Positions 56,987 through 64,000 of a stretch of 64,000 nucleotides of DNA are shown here, piece after piece. The first letter of the stretch is position 1; each line of letters opens with the position of its first letter. This stretch comes from Glutamicibacter ardleyensis. Its GTDB lineage: Bacteria > Actinomycetota > Actinomycetes > Actinomycetales > Micrococcaceae. Under the pieces are notes generated by a model. The model saw only the letters and a program-made list of their open reading frames with translations, made no database searches and was not told where the DNA came from. Both the position numbers and the translations under genes were made by a program. The stretch is taken from assembly GCF_014644555.1 (NCBI RefSeq), contig NZ_BMKX01000005.1, positions 205,680-269,679 on the forward strand, given 5' to 3'.

Positions 56987-58452
56987 CGTAGACGCAGCTT
57001 TCTTAGACCCGCGGTCGTCGGTAAGGGAAGGTTGAAAACATCTCGCTTTCCACTGTTCGTTAGTGGCCAGTCAGATAAAAACACAAGGTCATGGGGAATC
57101 TTGTAGGTAGGAAGTAAGTTTTTCAGCTCGCCGTGCAGTTCCAGCGTATCGGGAAGCGTTCGTGGATCAGGAAGTAGACAATAGGCGGTAATTCTTGCCT
57201 TGTCCGTAGCATCGCGATAAGCCTGAACCACTGGTTGGATAAGCCCGCATTGTTCTAGGGCGGCGCTAATTTCTGCCGGGTAAATATTGTTCCCATTAAT
57301 ATTGAGCATCTCACCGTGACGCCCCAATATTTGGACCCGGTTTTCCGGTAGTAAGCGGGCAAGATCTCCCACCCCGGTTGAATCTTTGCAGCGTTCCAAC
57401 TCGCCTGGACCTCGTGGGTCATAACCGGTGGCATTAAAGTCGCTAGCAATCATGAGCCGTCCAACGCCGTTGCGTTGTGGCGCATGTAAATGAGCTCGGA
57501 CGCCGTCGAAGAAGGTCCCGATGAATTCGGGCATCGAATACCTGGCCGAGCGTTGATGCGCCCGATAGGCAATGAGGCTGTGCTCACTACTCCCGTAGTA
57601 TTCGGTGCAAGTGATCTGTGGAGAGATTCGCAAGATCCGTTGGGCCAGCTGCGAAGCCAACGGTTCACCGCCAGTAACCACGTGACGAAGCGTGGCAAGT
57701 AGGTTCGCCTCGAGCTGGTCAAGCATGAGCCGTACCAGCGAAGGAACAGCGACGACCCTATTGCAATTTTCGGTTTCTAACAACGTGGTCACGTCCTGAG
57801 CTTTCCAGCGCCCGGGTGCCACGATTGTTCCCCCGGTGGCAATCGATTCCACAAGAGCGTAGAGGCCAAGCCCATGGGTCAGTGGGCCGGGCACCATCGT
57901 TCGTGCGTCCTTGGTGGCACCGAGGGTCGTGGCACACCTAGCGATCGACTGCTCCCACGAATCGCGACTGCGCATTACTGCCTTCGGAGATCCGCTAGAT
58001 CCAGAAGTGAACACCACCAACAGCTCGCACTGTGCGTCGTAGGAGGCCGTTAAAGCCGGTACGGCAGCTACGTCGTCAATATCTGATGGCACTCGCACCG
58101 GGTTCTGGCCTAAGGCCCGTAGAACTGCCTCCCCATCGCGGTCGCAAAGCAGGGTGGGTGAGTCGAAGAGTTCCAGCATTTGGAGAAGCCGTGCCGAAGG
58201 CCATGCCGGATCTAGGATGATCGCGCTAACACCTGCCAGCATGCACCCGTGGAAGGAGATAGCCAGGGCGATGGGGTCGGTGCAGTAGATGCCAACACGG
58301 TTTCCGGGTAAAACTTTCTGGCGTAGCTTGCCAGCCAACGCATTGCTGCTCGCAGCTAAGGAAAGATAATCCAAAACGTGAGTTGTGCTGATGACCGCGG
58401 GGTGTCTTGGACGGGTCCGCGCGTTCTGTTGCAGCTGGCTGGCAAGATCCAT
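56983..58452 (-). CDS. AMP-forming acyl-CoA ligase family protein
   Basis: A 489-residue ANL-superfamily enzyme that activates a carboxylate to an acyl-AMP and then probably a CoA thioester. Motifs: P-loop FTSGSSGSPK (residues 148-157), YYGSSEH near 295, GVGDLARLLPENRVQILGRHGEMLNINGNNIYPAEIS (about 369-405) with the hinge Asp/Arg, and the catalytic Lys469 in TNSGKRD. The substrate is unknown. It sits between bioY (4-base gap) and the thiolase (4-base overlap), so a biotin-related or pimelate-like acid is a reasonable guess. Confidence 0.9.
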   Translation of the reverse strand: MDLASQLQQNARTRPRHPAVISTTHVLDYLSLAASSNALAGKLRQKVLPGNRVGIYCTDPIALAISFHGCMLAGVSAIILDPAWPSARLLQMLELFDSPTLLCDRDGEAVLRALGQNPVRVPSDIDDVAAVPALTASYDAQCELLVVFTSGSSGSPKAVMRSRDSWEQSIARCATTLGATKDARTMVPGPLTHGLGLYALVESIATGGTIVAPGRWKAQDVTTLLETENCNRVVAVPSLVRLMLDQLEANLLATLRHVVTGGEPLASQLAQRILRISPQITCTEYYGSSEHSLIAYRAHQRSARYSMPEFIGTFFDGVRAHLHAPQRNGVGRLMIASDFNATGYDPRGPGELERCKDSTGVGDLARLLPENRVQILGRHGEMLNINGNNIYPAEISAALEQCGLIQPVVQAYRDATDKARITAYCLLPDPRTLPDTLELHGELKNLLPTYKIPHDLVFLSDWPLTNSGKRDVFNLPLPTTAGLRKLRLR

Positions 58453-58456
58453 CGGA

Positions 58457-59032
58457 TTAGCTCATCAGTGCCCGGTAGCTGCGGTGCACGGTGACGGCCA
58501 CCAGCGTGGTGACCACGGCTTTGATTAGATCACCCGGAAGGAATGCGATGGCGCCAATCGCGGAGGTACCAAGATCAAGCCCTGTCACTGCGGCCGTCCA
58601 TGGAATTCCGAACAGATAGATCACGCCGATACCGCCAATGATGACCGAAACCAATCCTGTGATGATACGACCGGTTTGACCCTTTTGGCGGAGTACCCAG
58701 AATTTGAACAGCGCGCCGATTACCAAGGAACCAAAAATCCAGCCCAGCAGGTAGCCGCCGGTTGGGCCTAGCAATACGGCCAGCCCACCGCGGCCGCCAG
58801 CTAACAGTGGTAAGCCGGCTAAAGCAAGGACAACCACAATCAGACTGGAGAGCATGCCGCGTACCGGGCCAAGGAGTGCTCCAGCGAGCATGACGCCCAA
58901 AGTTTGCAGTGTAATGGGCACCGGCACAATGCCGATCACGATGGGCGGAACTAAGCCCATAGCGGCGATCATGGCCGCAAATATTGCAACATAAACAGTA
59001 TTTCGGGTTTGCGAACTAGTGGCAGTTGCCAT
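58457..59032 (-). CDS. bioY: Biotin transporter BioY (ECF S component)
   Basis: BioY is the substrate-binding membrane component of the ECF-type biotin importer. The 191-residue protein has six membrane segments and the family stretches GLVPPIVIGIVPVPITLQTLGVMLAGALLGPVRG (about residues 26-59) and GLPLLAGGRGGLAVLLGPTGGYLLGWIFGS (about 73-102), which form the biotin pocket. The energising genes ecfT and ecfA lie immediately upstream in the same operon, so this is a dedicated BioMNY-type system. Confidence 0.96.
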   Translation of the reverse strand: MATATSSQTRNTVYVAIFAAMIAAMGLVPPIVIGIVPVPITLQTLGVMLAGALLGPVRGMLSSLIVVVLALAGLPLLAGGRGGLAVLLGPTGGYLLGWIFGSLVIGALFKFWVLRQKGQTGRIITGLVSVIIGGIGVIYLFGIPWTAAVTGLDLGTSAIGAIAFLPGDLIKAVVTTLVAVTVHRSYRALMS

Positions 59033-59076
59033 TGGAGTGTCCTAACGAATGATTGTGCGAGAGAGTCTGGGTAGGA

Positions 59077-59682
59077 TTATTTGGAATGTTCGGCGGAGTC
59101 GTAACCGCGTGCTTCTAGCGCCTCGGCCGTATCTTCAGCGATCCGTAGGGATCGAATCACCAGAGGGACTGCTACGGCGAGAGGATTATTTGCTAGCCCG
59201 CGCGCATGTTGGGCTTCGCGGACTTCAAGATATGCGCGCTTGAGTTCTGGAATGAAGCGAATAGCCAAAGATAGCCCTAAGGAAATTTGTGCCGGGTTGG
59301 CGCCGACATGCCGTAGGGGAGATGCCACCTGTTGAAAGAGTTCGAGCATGGCATCAAAGGTCGTCGTCAAGCTGACGGCATAGGCAAACATGCACATGGT
59401 GAGCAGGCGAAGCACCGACACTAGCGCGCTGTCCCATGTTGTCTGGATCCCTAAGGAGACAAAGACGATAGCAAGGATGAGAAGCAAGGTCACCAGAGGC
59501 ATGCGTAGCTGGCGGAAGTTCACACGGGCACTGAGCAAAACGAGGACGCTCACAAGGAGTAACACCGAGAGGATCTGCCAACTACCGATTAGGTATAGGC
59601 CGATGCTGACGACCAGCAGTGCTCCAAATTTTAGTCCTGCAGGTAATTTGGCGAGGTACGAGGTGTTGTGTGCGGCGATCAT
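59077..59682 (-). CDS. ECF transporter transmembrane component EcfT (BioN-like)
   Basis: The coupling membrane subunit that connects BioY to the ATPase. The 201-residue protein has about five hydrophobic segments and two Ala-Arg-Gly coupling motifs, REAQHARGL and EALEARGYD, in its C-terminal third. ATG 59682 is preferred since it overlaps the ATPase stop as ATGA; a start four codons upstream is possible. It is followed by bioY after 44 bases. Confidence 0.93.
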   Translation of the reverse strand: MIAAHNTSYLAKLPAGLKFGALLVVSIGLYLIGSWQILSVLLLVSVLVLLSARVNFRQLRMPLVTLLLILAIVFVSLGIQTTWDSALVSVLRLLTMCMFAYAVSLTTTFDAMLELFQQVASPLRHVGANPAQISLGLSLAIRFIPELKRAYLEVREAQHARGLANNPLAVAVPLVIRSLRIAEDTAEALEARGYDSAEHSK

Positions 59683-60368
59683 ACGTGGCTCCACTGGCGG
59701 TAATGATCAATAGCATCCGCAGGCTGACCATCAAAGGCTATGATCCCGTCAGTTACCACCAGGACACGATCAAAGTCTTCTAGCAGTTCTAGATCGTGAG
59801 TAATGACGATGGCTCGTTGCGGGAGTTGGGCGATTTCGCGTTGGAAGCGGAGCCGATTTCGTAGATCAAGCATGGTTGTTGGCTCGTCAAAAACAATCGT
59901 GCGAGGTTGCATTGCCATCACTGCTGCAAGGGCCACCATTTGCTGCTCGCCTCCGGAAAGCGTATGGCTCTCCCGATCTGCCAGATGGGCAATGTTCAGT
60001 TCCTCAAGGGTCTGCGTGACTCGAACCTTGCGTTCGGCTTTGGACAAGCCGATGTTTTTCAGGCCAAAAGCTATGTCGTCTGCAACCAGTGGCATGATGA
60101 TTTGATTAGCTGGGTTCTGGAAAACGAAACCCACATCGCGGCGAATCTGTTTCGCGTTTTTGGACGTATCTAGTCCTCCCACACGGACGGTTCCAGTGGT
60201 AGGAATAACTAGTGCGTTCAGTAATCGCGACAGTGTGCTTTTACCGGCTCCGTTTGCCCCGATGATTCCGATGCGACGTTCATTGAGCGTCAGGGTGATA
60301 TCAGTGAGAACCGGGCGGTCTTCAAAGCTGACAGTGACTTGCTCAAGTTGGATCTCTGGTAATTCCAC
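59679..60368 (-). CDS. ECF transporter ATP-binding component (BioM-like)
   Basis: The ATPase powering biotin import by BioY-EcfT. The 229-residue protein has Walker A GIIGANGAGKST (about residues 34-45), Q-loop FVFQNPANQI (about 81-90), signature LSGGEQQ (about 137-143), Walker B TIVFDEPTTMLD (about 156-167) and switch His in VITHDLE near 188. A single ATPase gene implies a homodimer. GTG 60368 has TGGAG just upstream. It is the first gene of the operon, behind the BioQ-like palindromes. Confidence 0.94.
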   Translation of the reverse strand: MELPEIQLEQVTVSFEDRPVLTDITLTLNERRIGIIGANGAGKSTLSRLLNALVIPTTGTVRVGGLDTSKNAKQIRRDVGFVFQNPANQIIMPLVADDIAFGLKNIGLSKAERKVRVTQTLEELNIAHLADRESHTLSGGEQQMVALAAVMAMQPRTIVFDEPTTMLDLRNRLRFQREIAQLPQRAIVITHDLELLEDFDRVLVVTDGIIAFDGQPADAIDHYRQWSHV

Positions 60369-60474
60369 AATGCTCCATCGCGACGTACTTTTTCATCCAG
60401 TAGGTCACCGTTGGTTGTTCGGTGTCTGGATGGCGTTCCTAGTGGAGTTTTGTACCACTGAGAAAAGAGCATAC

Positions 60475-60509
60475 TTGATCACTGTTCAATTGTCTTGATC
60501 AGTGTTCAA
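60475..60509 (-). promoter_or_regulatory. Two tandem BioQ-like operators
   Basis: TTGATCACTGTTCAA (60475-60489) and TTGATCAGTGTTCAA (60495-60509) are near-perfect palindromes repeated with 20-base period, i.e. on the same DNA face. They contain the pattern TGA(A/T)C-N3-GTTCA reported for the actinobacterial biotin repressor BioQ. A -10 candidate TATGCT (minus strand, 60473-60468) lies directly beside them. No bioQ gene is in the window. Confidence 0.7.
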
Positions 60510-60519
60510 TATATTGTGG

Positions 60520-61245
60520 TTAGCCAAAGAATTGATCATAGATAAGTGCTAGTGAAAGCCCAATCATGATGATCCCCGAACATGCAGTCACAATTCGTGC
60601 GGCAAGTGGTCTGGAGCGTAATAAAAGACGTGCGGTTAAGGCAACGGCAAAGTATACGGCGACCGATACCGCGAAATGGGTGAGGCCAAGTGCGCCGGTC
60701 TGAACGGACAATGGCCAGCTTCCGGCCGGACTGATGAACTGCGGAATCAGCGCCAAATAGAGTAGTAGCGCTTTCGGGTTGACCCCGCTGGTGAGCAGTC
60801 CCTTGAAGAAAGGTGCGCGCCAGTGGGCACTCAAATTGTCTTGTGGCGGAGCTTCAGTCAGAAGCGCAAGGGACCCGGGGGGTGCATTGTGCGCGCCACC
60901 GGGTTGGTCGTTAGTCGACGCAAATTCTGCGCGGTCCGCAGAGGGAGCTGGGTAGAATTTTGCCGACTTCCAGCTAGTGAGCGTAGTAATTCCGAGCCAT
61001 AGTAGATAGATGGAACCCGCCATGGTTAGCCAAAGGAGCAGTTGTGGCGAACTGGCTACTAACGCTGCCACGCCACAGACAAGTAGCGCGGTGTGGAATA
61101 GGTAGCCTGTCAGCAGTCCCCATACTGCCGCGCGGTAACCTTTGGGGCCGATAGCCGAGGAAATTATATAAGCCCAATCGGCGCCAGGTGTGCAAGCTAG
61201 GGTGACGGAGACCAAGAGGAAGCCGGTTAGTTGAGTGATTTCCAT
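60520..61245 (-). CDS. LysE/RhtB family amino acid exporter
   Basis: A 241-residue exporter with about six membrane segments, including the family motif TPGAD (residues 19-23) and SGVNPKALLLYLALIPQF near 152. Between the third and fourth segments lies an unusually long hydrophilic stretch (about residues 95-140, Pro/Ala-rich), making it longer than typical members. It is divergent from an Lrp/AsnC regulator, the usual partner of amino-acid exporters, so export of an amino acid under Lrp-type control is likely; which one is unknown. Confidence 0.88.
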   Translation of the reverse strand: MEITQLTGFLLVSVTLACTPGADWAYIISSAIGPKGYRAAVWGLLTGYLFHTALLVCGVAALVASSPQLLLWLTMAGSIYLLWLGITTLTSWKSAKFYPAPSADRAEFASTNDQPGGAHNAPPGSLALLTEAPPQDNLSAHWRAPFFKGLLTSGVNPKALLLYLALIPQFISPAGSWPLSVQTGALGLTHFAVSVAVYFAVALTARLLLRSRPLAARIVTACSGIIMIGLSLALIYDQFFG

Positions 61246-61339
61246 GGTGTCTCCTCATAGTTCCTGACGTGCTTATATAAGGTTAGGGAAATTCTGTCGA
61301 AAAGTGCTTGCTGTTTTTGCCTAAGAAGCGCCGATGTAA

Positions 61340-61385
61340 GCAATATTTTCTTGATTGATTGGTGAAATACGCAAAAATATTGCGT
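61340..61385 (+). promoter_or_regulatory. Candidate Lrp/AsnC operator
   Basis: GCAATATTTT (61340-61349) is perfectly inverted as AAAATATTGC (61374-61383). The right arm also lies in a smaller palindrome ACGCAA-N5-TTGCGT (61369-61385). It sits between the divergent exporter and regulator genes, 14 bases before the regulator's ATG. Confidence 0.6.
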
Positions 61386-61399
61386 TGTATGCTGGGTTC

Positions 61400-61846
61400 A
61401 TGGATAAATTGGACCGGGCTATCATCGCTGAATTGCAGCTGGACGGCCGGATGAGTGCAACTGCGGTAGCAAGTAAAGTTGGACTCTCGGTTGCCCCTTG
61501 TCATCGACGTATTCGCGAGCTCGAGCGAGCGGGGGTCATTGCCGGCTACCAGGCTGTCATTGCTCCTGAACGCGTTGGCTTGGCATTCGAGGCCTTGGTC
61601 TTCGTTACACTCAAGGATCGTGCGCAACTCAAAGCCTTCGAGGCGGCAGTCGAAAAAGATGAGTTGATCGTAGAAGCACAACGACTCTTTGGGGAACCAG
61701 ATTTCTTGTTGCGTGTTTACGCCAAAGATCTGAGTCATTATCAGCACCTTTACGATGAGGTGTTAGTTGAACTGCCCGGAGTGGAGAAGCTAACTAGCAC
61801 TATCGTGATGCGAAATATCAAAGAACGAGCAATCCTACCCGTTTAG
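61400..61846 (+). CDS. Lrp/AsnC family transcriptional regulator
   Basis: A 148-residue regulator: N-terminal helix-turn-helix (LDRAIIAELQLDGRMSATAVASKVGLSVAPCHRRIRELERAGVI, about residues 4-46) and a C-terminal RAM ligand-binding domain (about 60-140, FLLRVYAKDLSHYQHLYDEVL). ATG 61400 gives the normal family length; the upstream frame would run through the operator. It probably senses an amino acid and controls the divergent LysE exporter. It converges with the MFS gene, 4 bases apart. Confidence 0.92.
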   Translation: MDKLDRAIIAELQLDGRMSATAVASKVGLSVAPCHRRIRELERAGVIAGYQAVIAPERVGLAFEALVFVTLKDRAQLKAFEAAVEKDELIVEAQRLFGEPDFLLRVYAKDLSHYQHLYDEVLVELPGVEKLTSTIVMRNIKERAILPV

Positions 61847-61850
61847 CTTT

Positions 61851-63056
61851 TTACTCGAGAGACTGGCCGGTTTGGGCTGCTCGTGGAGTAATGATCAACG
61901 AAATCACCAAGATCGTGACAATGAGCCAAAGGGCTTGCGGTAATCCGATGACGTCTGCGACGAACCCAATAACCGGCGGTCCGCTGAGCATAGCTCCATA
62001 GCCAAAGGCGCTGATAACGCTCACGGCACGTGGGCCAAGATGATCACTGCGCGAGGCTGCAATGGACATTCCCACAGGGAACCCGAGTGAACTGCCCAGC
62101 CCCCAAAGTAGCGCCCCAGCTCCAAACATCCAGATGTTGTCTCCGAGAATAAACAAGACAATCCCGACCAGACCGATCAGACCCATGATCATCAGGGAAC
62201 ACTTGGTTCCAATGCGATCAACAATTGATCCGCCGGTGAATCTGCCGACGGTCATAGCGCCGGTAAAGAGGGTAAACATCAGCGCACCGCTGGGATGGCT
62301 GAGCCCATGCCCGACGACGGAAGCCACTGCAAGCCAATCGTTGGCAGCCCCTTCCGCAAAGCTGAGCCCGGCAACCATAAGACCCAGTAGTAACAACAGT
62401 CCGCGCCGTGAACGTGCACCGGAGGCCTTCAGCTGGGTTTTGTCTCGTGGTGCCGAGTAATTGTAATTCCAGGTTTTAAAACCGGTCTGTGCAAAGAGTG
62501 TTAAGCCAATAATTACTACGGCGACAAAGCTGAAATGCCAGATAGTTTCGATTTCTAGGCTCAGGGTAGCCGTTGCGATGCCTGCGCCGAGTAAGGAACC
62601 GAGACTGAAAAATCCATGCAATGAGGGCATGATGCTTTTGCCGAGCTTCCGTTCAACCTTGGCACCGTTAACATTCATGGTGATATCAAGGCAGCCGAAT
62701 ATTAGCCCGTTGAAAAATAAGATTATGAAGGCGGCGATACCACTTTCCAGAATCGTGACAGATACGCCAAGGGTCACCAATATCGCAGCCAGGAAGATGG
62801 GGAGCACGAGTAGAAGGTTTTTGGCTGAGAACGTCCGGCTAAGGGTCGGAGCCAATGCAATTCCGGCTAAGGTACCAGCCGTCATGAAAAAGAGAAAAGC
62901 ACCTAGCTGTGAGCCTGAGAAGTCAAAGACCATATCGATCACCGAAAGTCTTCCGGCCCAAGAGGCGAAAGATAATCCTGCGATCAGGAAAATAAGGTTA
63001 ACGCTGGAGCGTTCGCCGAGTAGCGGCTTAGCTAAAGCGGGGGCGATAAGCGCCAT
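61851..63056 (-). CDS. MFS transporter, YbjJ-like
   Basis: A 401-residue major facilitator with 12 predicted segments. The sequence resembles the YbjJ/FucP-like group: FASWAGRLSVIDM near residue 35, FFNGLIFGCLDITMNVNGAKVERKLGKSIMPSLHGFFSLGSLLGAG (about 113-158) and GRFTGGSIVDRIGTK (about 262-276). The characteristic MNxxxxxxE segment is visible. The substrate is unknown. ATG 63056 lies after an AGGAGG-like stretch (complement of CCTCCT at about 63066), a good ribosome-binding site. Confidence 0.87.
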   Translation of the reverse strand: MALIAPALAKPLLGERSSVNLIFLIAGLSFASWAGRLSVIDMVFDFSGSQLGAFLFFMTAGTLAGIALAPTLSRTFSAKNLLLVLPIFLAAILVTLGVSVTILESGIAAFIILFFNGLIFGCLDITMNVNGAKVERKLGKSIMPSLHGFFSLGSLLGAGIATATLSLEIETIWHFSFVAVVIIGLTLFAQTGFKTWNYNYSAPRDKTQLKASGARSRRGLLLLLGLMVAGLSFAEGAANDWLAVASVVGHGLSHPSGALMFTLFTGAMTVGRFTGGSIVDRIGTKCSLMIMGLIGLVGIVLFILGDNIWMFGAGALLWGLGSSLGFPVGMSIAASRSDHLGPRAVSVISAFGYGAMLSGPPVIGFVADVIGLPQALWLIVTILVISLIITPRAAQTGQSLE

Positions 63057-63692
63057 CTACCTGTTCCTCCTGATTTGTACAGCACCTAGAGTTTATCCCA
63101 CATTAGGAAAAGTTGAAACTAAAATCATCGACTACAGGTGCACTGCTAGCGCACTTCTAGGTGTTGCATATGAAACTCCAAGTATCGGGTACCTGCCTAG
63201 TTCGAGTTCGGCTGAGTACTTGAAGGTGAGGGGCGGTCATGAGGCCACTTTGGATCGACTTTTAGTCAAAACCCCTGGACAATGACCTGAGGAAATTTCA
63301 CTATCAAATACATGCGCGAGACCTGCAACCGAAAAATCCTTTTAGCAAGGATCGGCAAATCTAAGCACTAGGAAATGCCAGGCCCGACCTGAGCGATCGC
63401 GTTACACGTGCGGTGGCGCAGCACAGAATTCTGGAGCCGAACGGTCGGCCAGCGAAAGGTTTCTACGACGAGGGCGAAACCAGTGGGTTCAAGAGTCGAT
63501 GAAACGTATAGATATAACGTGCGAGAAGGTTAGCTTCTTTGGCGGTTGTTTGTTTAGGGATGTCAAACTTGAGGCCTATTGCAGACTCGTAGTTTTGAAT
63601 TTAGTGCCGGAAGAAGTCCTGACGGAGCCTTCGTGTCCATAAAGCATGCCCCCAAGCGGATCGTGGTGTCGCTTGGAACTGATTGAGAAAGC
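63057..63692. other. Intergenic stretch before the att site
   Basis: About 635 bases with no gene I can support. It should contain the MFS promoter near the left end. The remainder shows no strong hairpin or repeat until the tRNA terminator. Confidence 0.5.
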
Positions 63693-63738
63693 AAAAAGAA
63701 CCGCCGTTCACTCGTTTTGCTAAGTGAACGGCGGCTCT
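63693..63738 (-). terminator. Rho-independent terminator of the tRNA
   Basis: Arms 63697-63711 and 63724-63738 pair over 15 positions (one G-U) and are followed on the minus strand by TTTTTGC. It lies just past the CCA end of the tRNA remnant. Confidence 0.85.
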
Positions 63739-63742
63739 AAGT

Positions 63743-63788
63743 TGGTACCCCCGGCCGGATTCGAACCGGCGACCTAGAGATTAGAAGA
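63743..63788 (-). pseudogene. 3' half of tRNA-Arg(UCU): probable integrase attachment site
   Basis: On the minus strand the sequence gives an anticodon loop CTTCTAA (anticodon UCU), a 3' anticodon strand TCTCT, a 5-base variable loop, a perfect T arm (GCCGG-TTCGAAT-CCGGC), the 3' acceptor strand CGGGGGT, discriminator A and CCA. The 5' half is absent: the bases before the loop (GTGTT) cannot pair with TCTCT, and no D arm follows. This is the pattern left when an element recombines at the anticodon loop of a tRNA gene. The adjoining native terminator indicates the chromosomal side is to the left. Confidence 0.75.
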
Positions 63789-63940
63789 ACACTCAAACGA
63801 TTTACACCGAGTTCTATCCACGCCCAAAACCGCATGACCCCGCCGATTCTTGGGGGAGTGGATAGCCGTTTTCCCACATGCATCCACTAAAAATGTGGTG
63901 CTAATTGTGGTGCAAAATAGAAAACCGCCCCACCTCGTTT
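63789..63940. other. Putative integrase arm-site region of an integrated element
   Basis: Next to the tRNA remnant are repeated short words: TGTGGTGC at 63894-63901 and 63906-63913 (12-base period), CTATCCAC at 63814-63821, its inverse GTGGATAG at 63858-63865, and CATCCAC at 63881-63887. Such clustered repeats are typical of tyrosine-recombinase arm-binding sites. There is no gene. Confidence 0.5.
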
Positions 63941-64000
63941 TGAACTGGTCCCCGAAAGTTGGACAAGGTAATTAAAGTCTAGACGGGTCAAGCTGCCAGG
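63941..64000 (+). mobile_element. IS3-family-like left end (continues beyond window)
   Basis: TGAACTGGTCCCCGAAAGTTGGACA begins at 63941; the core CCCCGAAAGTTGGACA resembles the terminal inverted repeats of many actinobacterial IS3-family elements. The next 35 bases lead toward the place where orfA would start, just past the window. No transposase is visible here, so the call rests on the end sequence alone. Confidence 0.5.

Noticed and set aside
63743..63788. Complete tRNA or tmRNA gene
   Set aside because: The T arm and acceptor 3' strand are present but there is no 5' half: no D arm and no pairing anticodon or acceptor 5' strand in the adjacent 80 bases.

Overview
The window is a chromosomal segment from a mid-GC actinobacterium, most likely Micrococcaceae (Arthrobacter/Glutamicibacter-like). 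Three gene orders support this: uvrA...uvrC-rapZ-yvcK-whiA with gap-pgk-tpiA-secG; tkt-tal-pgi-zwf-opcA-pgl beside ctaB; and sufR-sufB-sufD-sufC. OpcA and WhiA are also typical of Actinobacteria. Species cannot be fixed from sequence reading alone.

Layout. 1-6.8 kb: the 3' part of uvrB; a TerC-type manganese exporter behind a recognisable yybP-ykoY (Mn2+) riboswitch; an acidic orphan; a GNAT/prolyl-aminopeptidase pair; a YdjM-like membrane hydrolase; and a DHFR-like reductase. 6.8-10.5 kb: a gene-poor, accessory-looking stretch with a GNAT and an MFS exporter, then about 0.8 kb of non-coding DNA holding three diverged copies of one repeat at about 212-bp spacing. 10.5-20 kb: a DUF3516 helicase, trans-aconitate methyltransferase, an MBL hydrolase, a GntR regulator, two CNNM/CorC membrane proteins with a Shine-Dalgarno-sequestering leader, about 1 kb with no gene, and an SDR.

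20-36 kb is housekeeping: uvrA (LexA-like box, apparently leaderless), a HAD phosphatase, an acyltransferase, uvrC, rapZ, yvcK, whiA, sodA, the lower-glycolysis operon gap-pgk-tpiA with secG, and a Ktr/Trk potassium system. 36-45 kb, on the minus strand: the pentose-phosphate operon tkt-tal-pgi-zwf-opcA-pgl, ending at a strong terminator before a D-amino-acid oxidase. 45.6-51 kb: ctaB, a PadR/HAAS pair, ctaA and an ABC-2 exporter. 51-56 kb: the SUF Fe-S operon with its SufR-type repressor, but without sufS or sufU.

55.8-60.5 kb, minus strand: an operon reading ecfA-ecfT-bioY-acyl ligase-thiolase behind two tandem BioQ-like palindromes. It pairs an ECF biotin importer with an acyl-activating enzyme and a thiolase whose C-terminal catalytic Cys is replaced by Ala. 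This is the best candidate for an undescribed pathway in the window. 60.5-63 kb: a LysE exporter, its divergent Lrp/AsnC regulator with a clear dyad, and an MFS transporter. At 63.7 kb the 3' half of a tRNA-Arg with its own terminator is joined to unrelated DNA containing repeated short arms and then an IS3-type end. This looks like the edge (att site) of an integrated element lying to the right of the window.

Transcription signals recur: several genes have a TAnnnT box 6-9 bases before the start codon and no ribosome-binding site, implying leaderless mRNAs.
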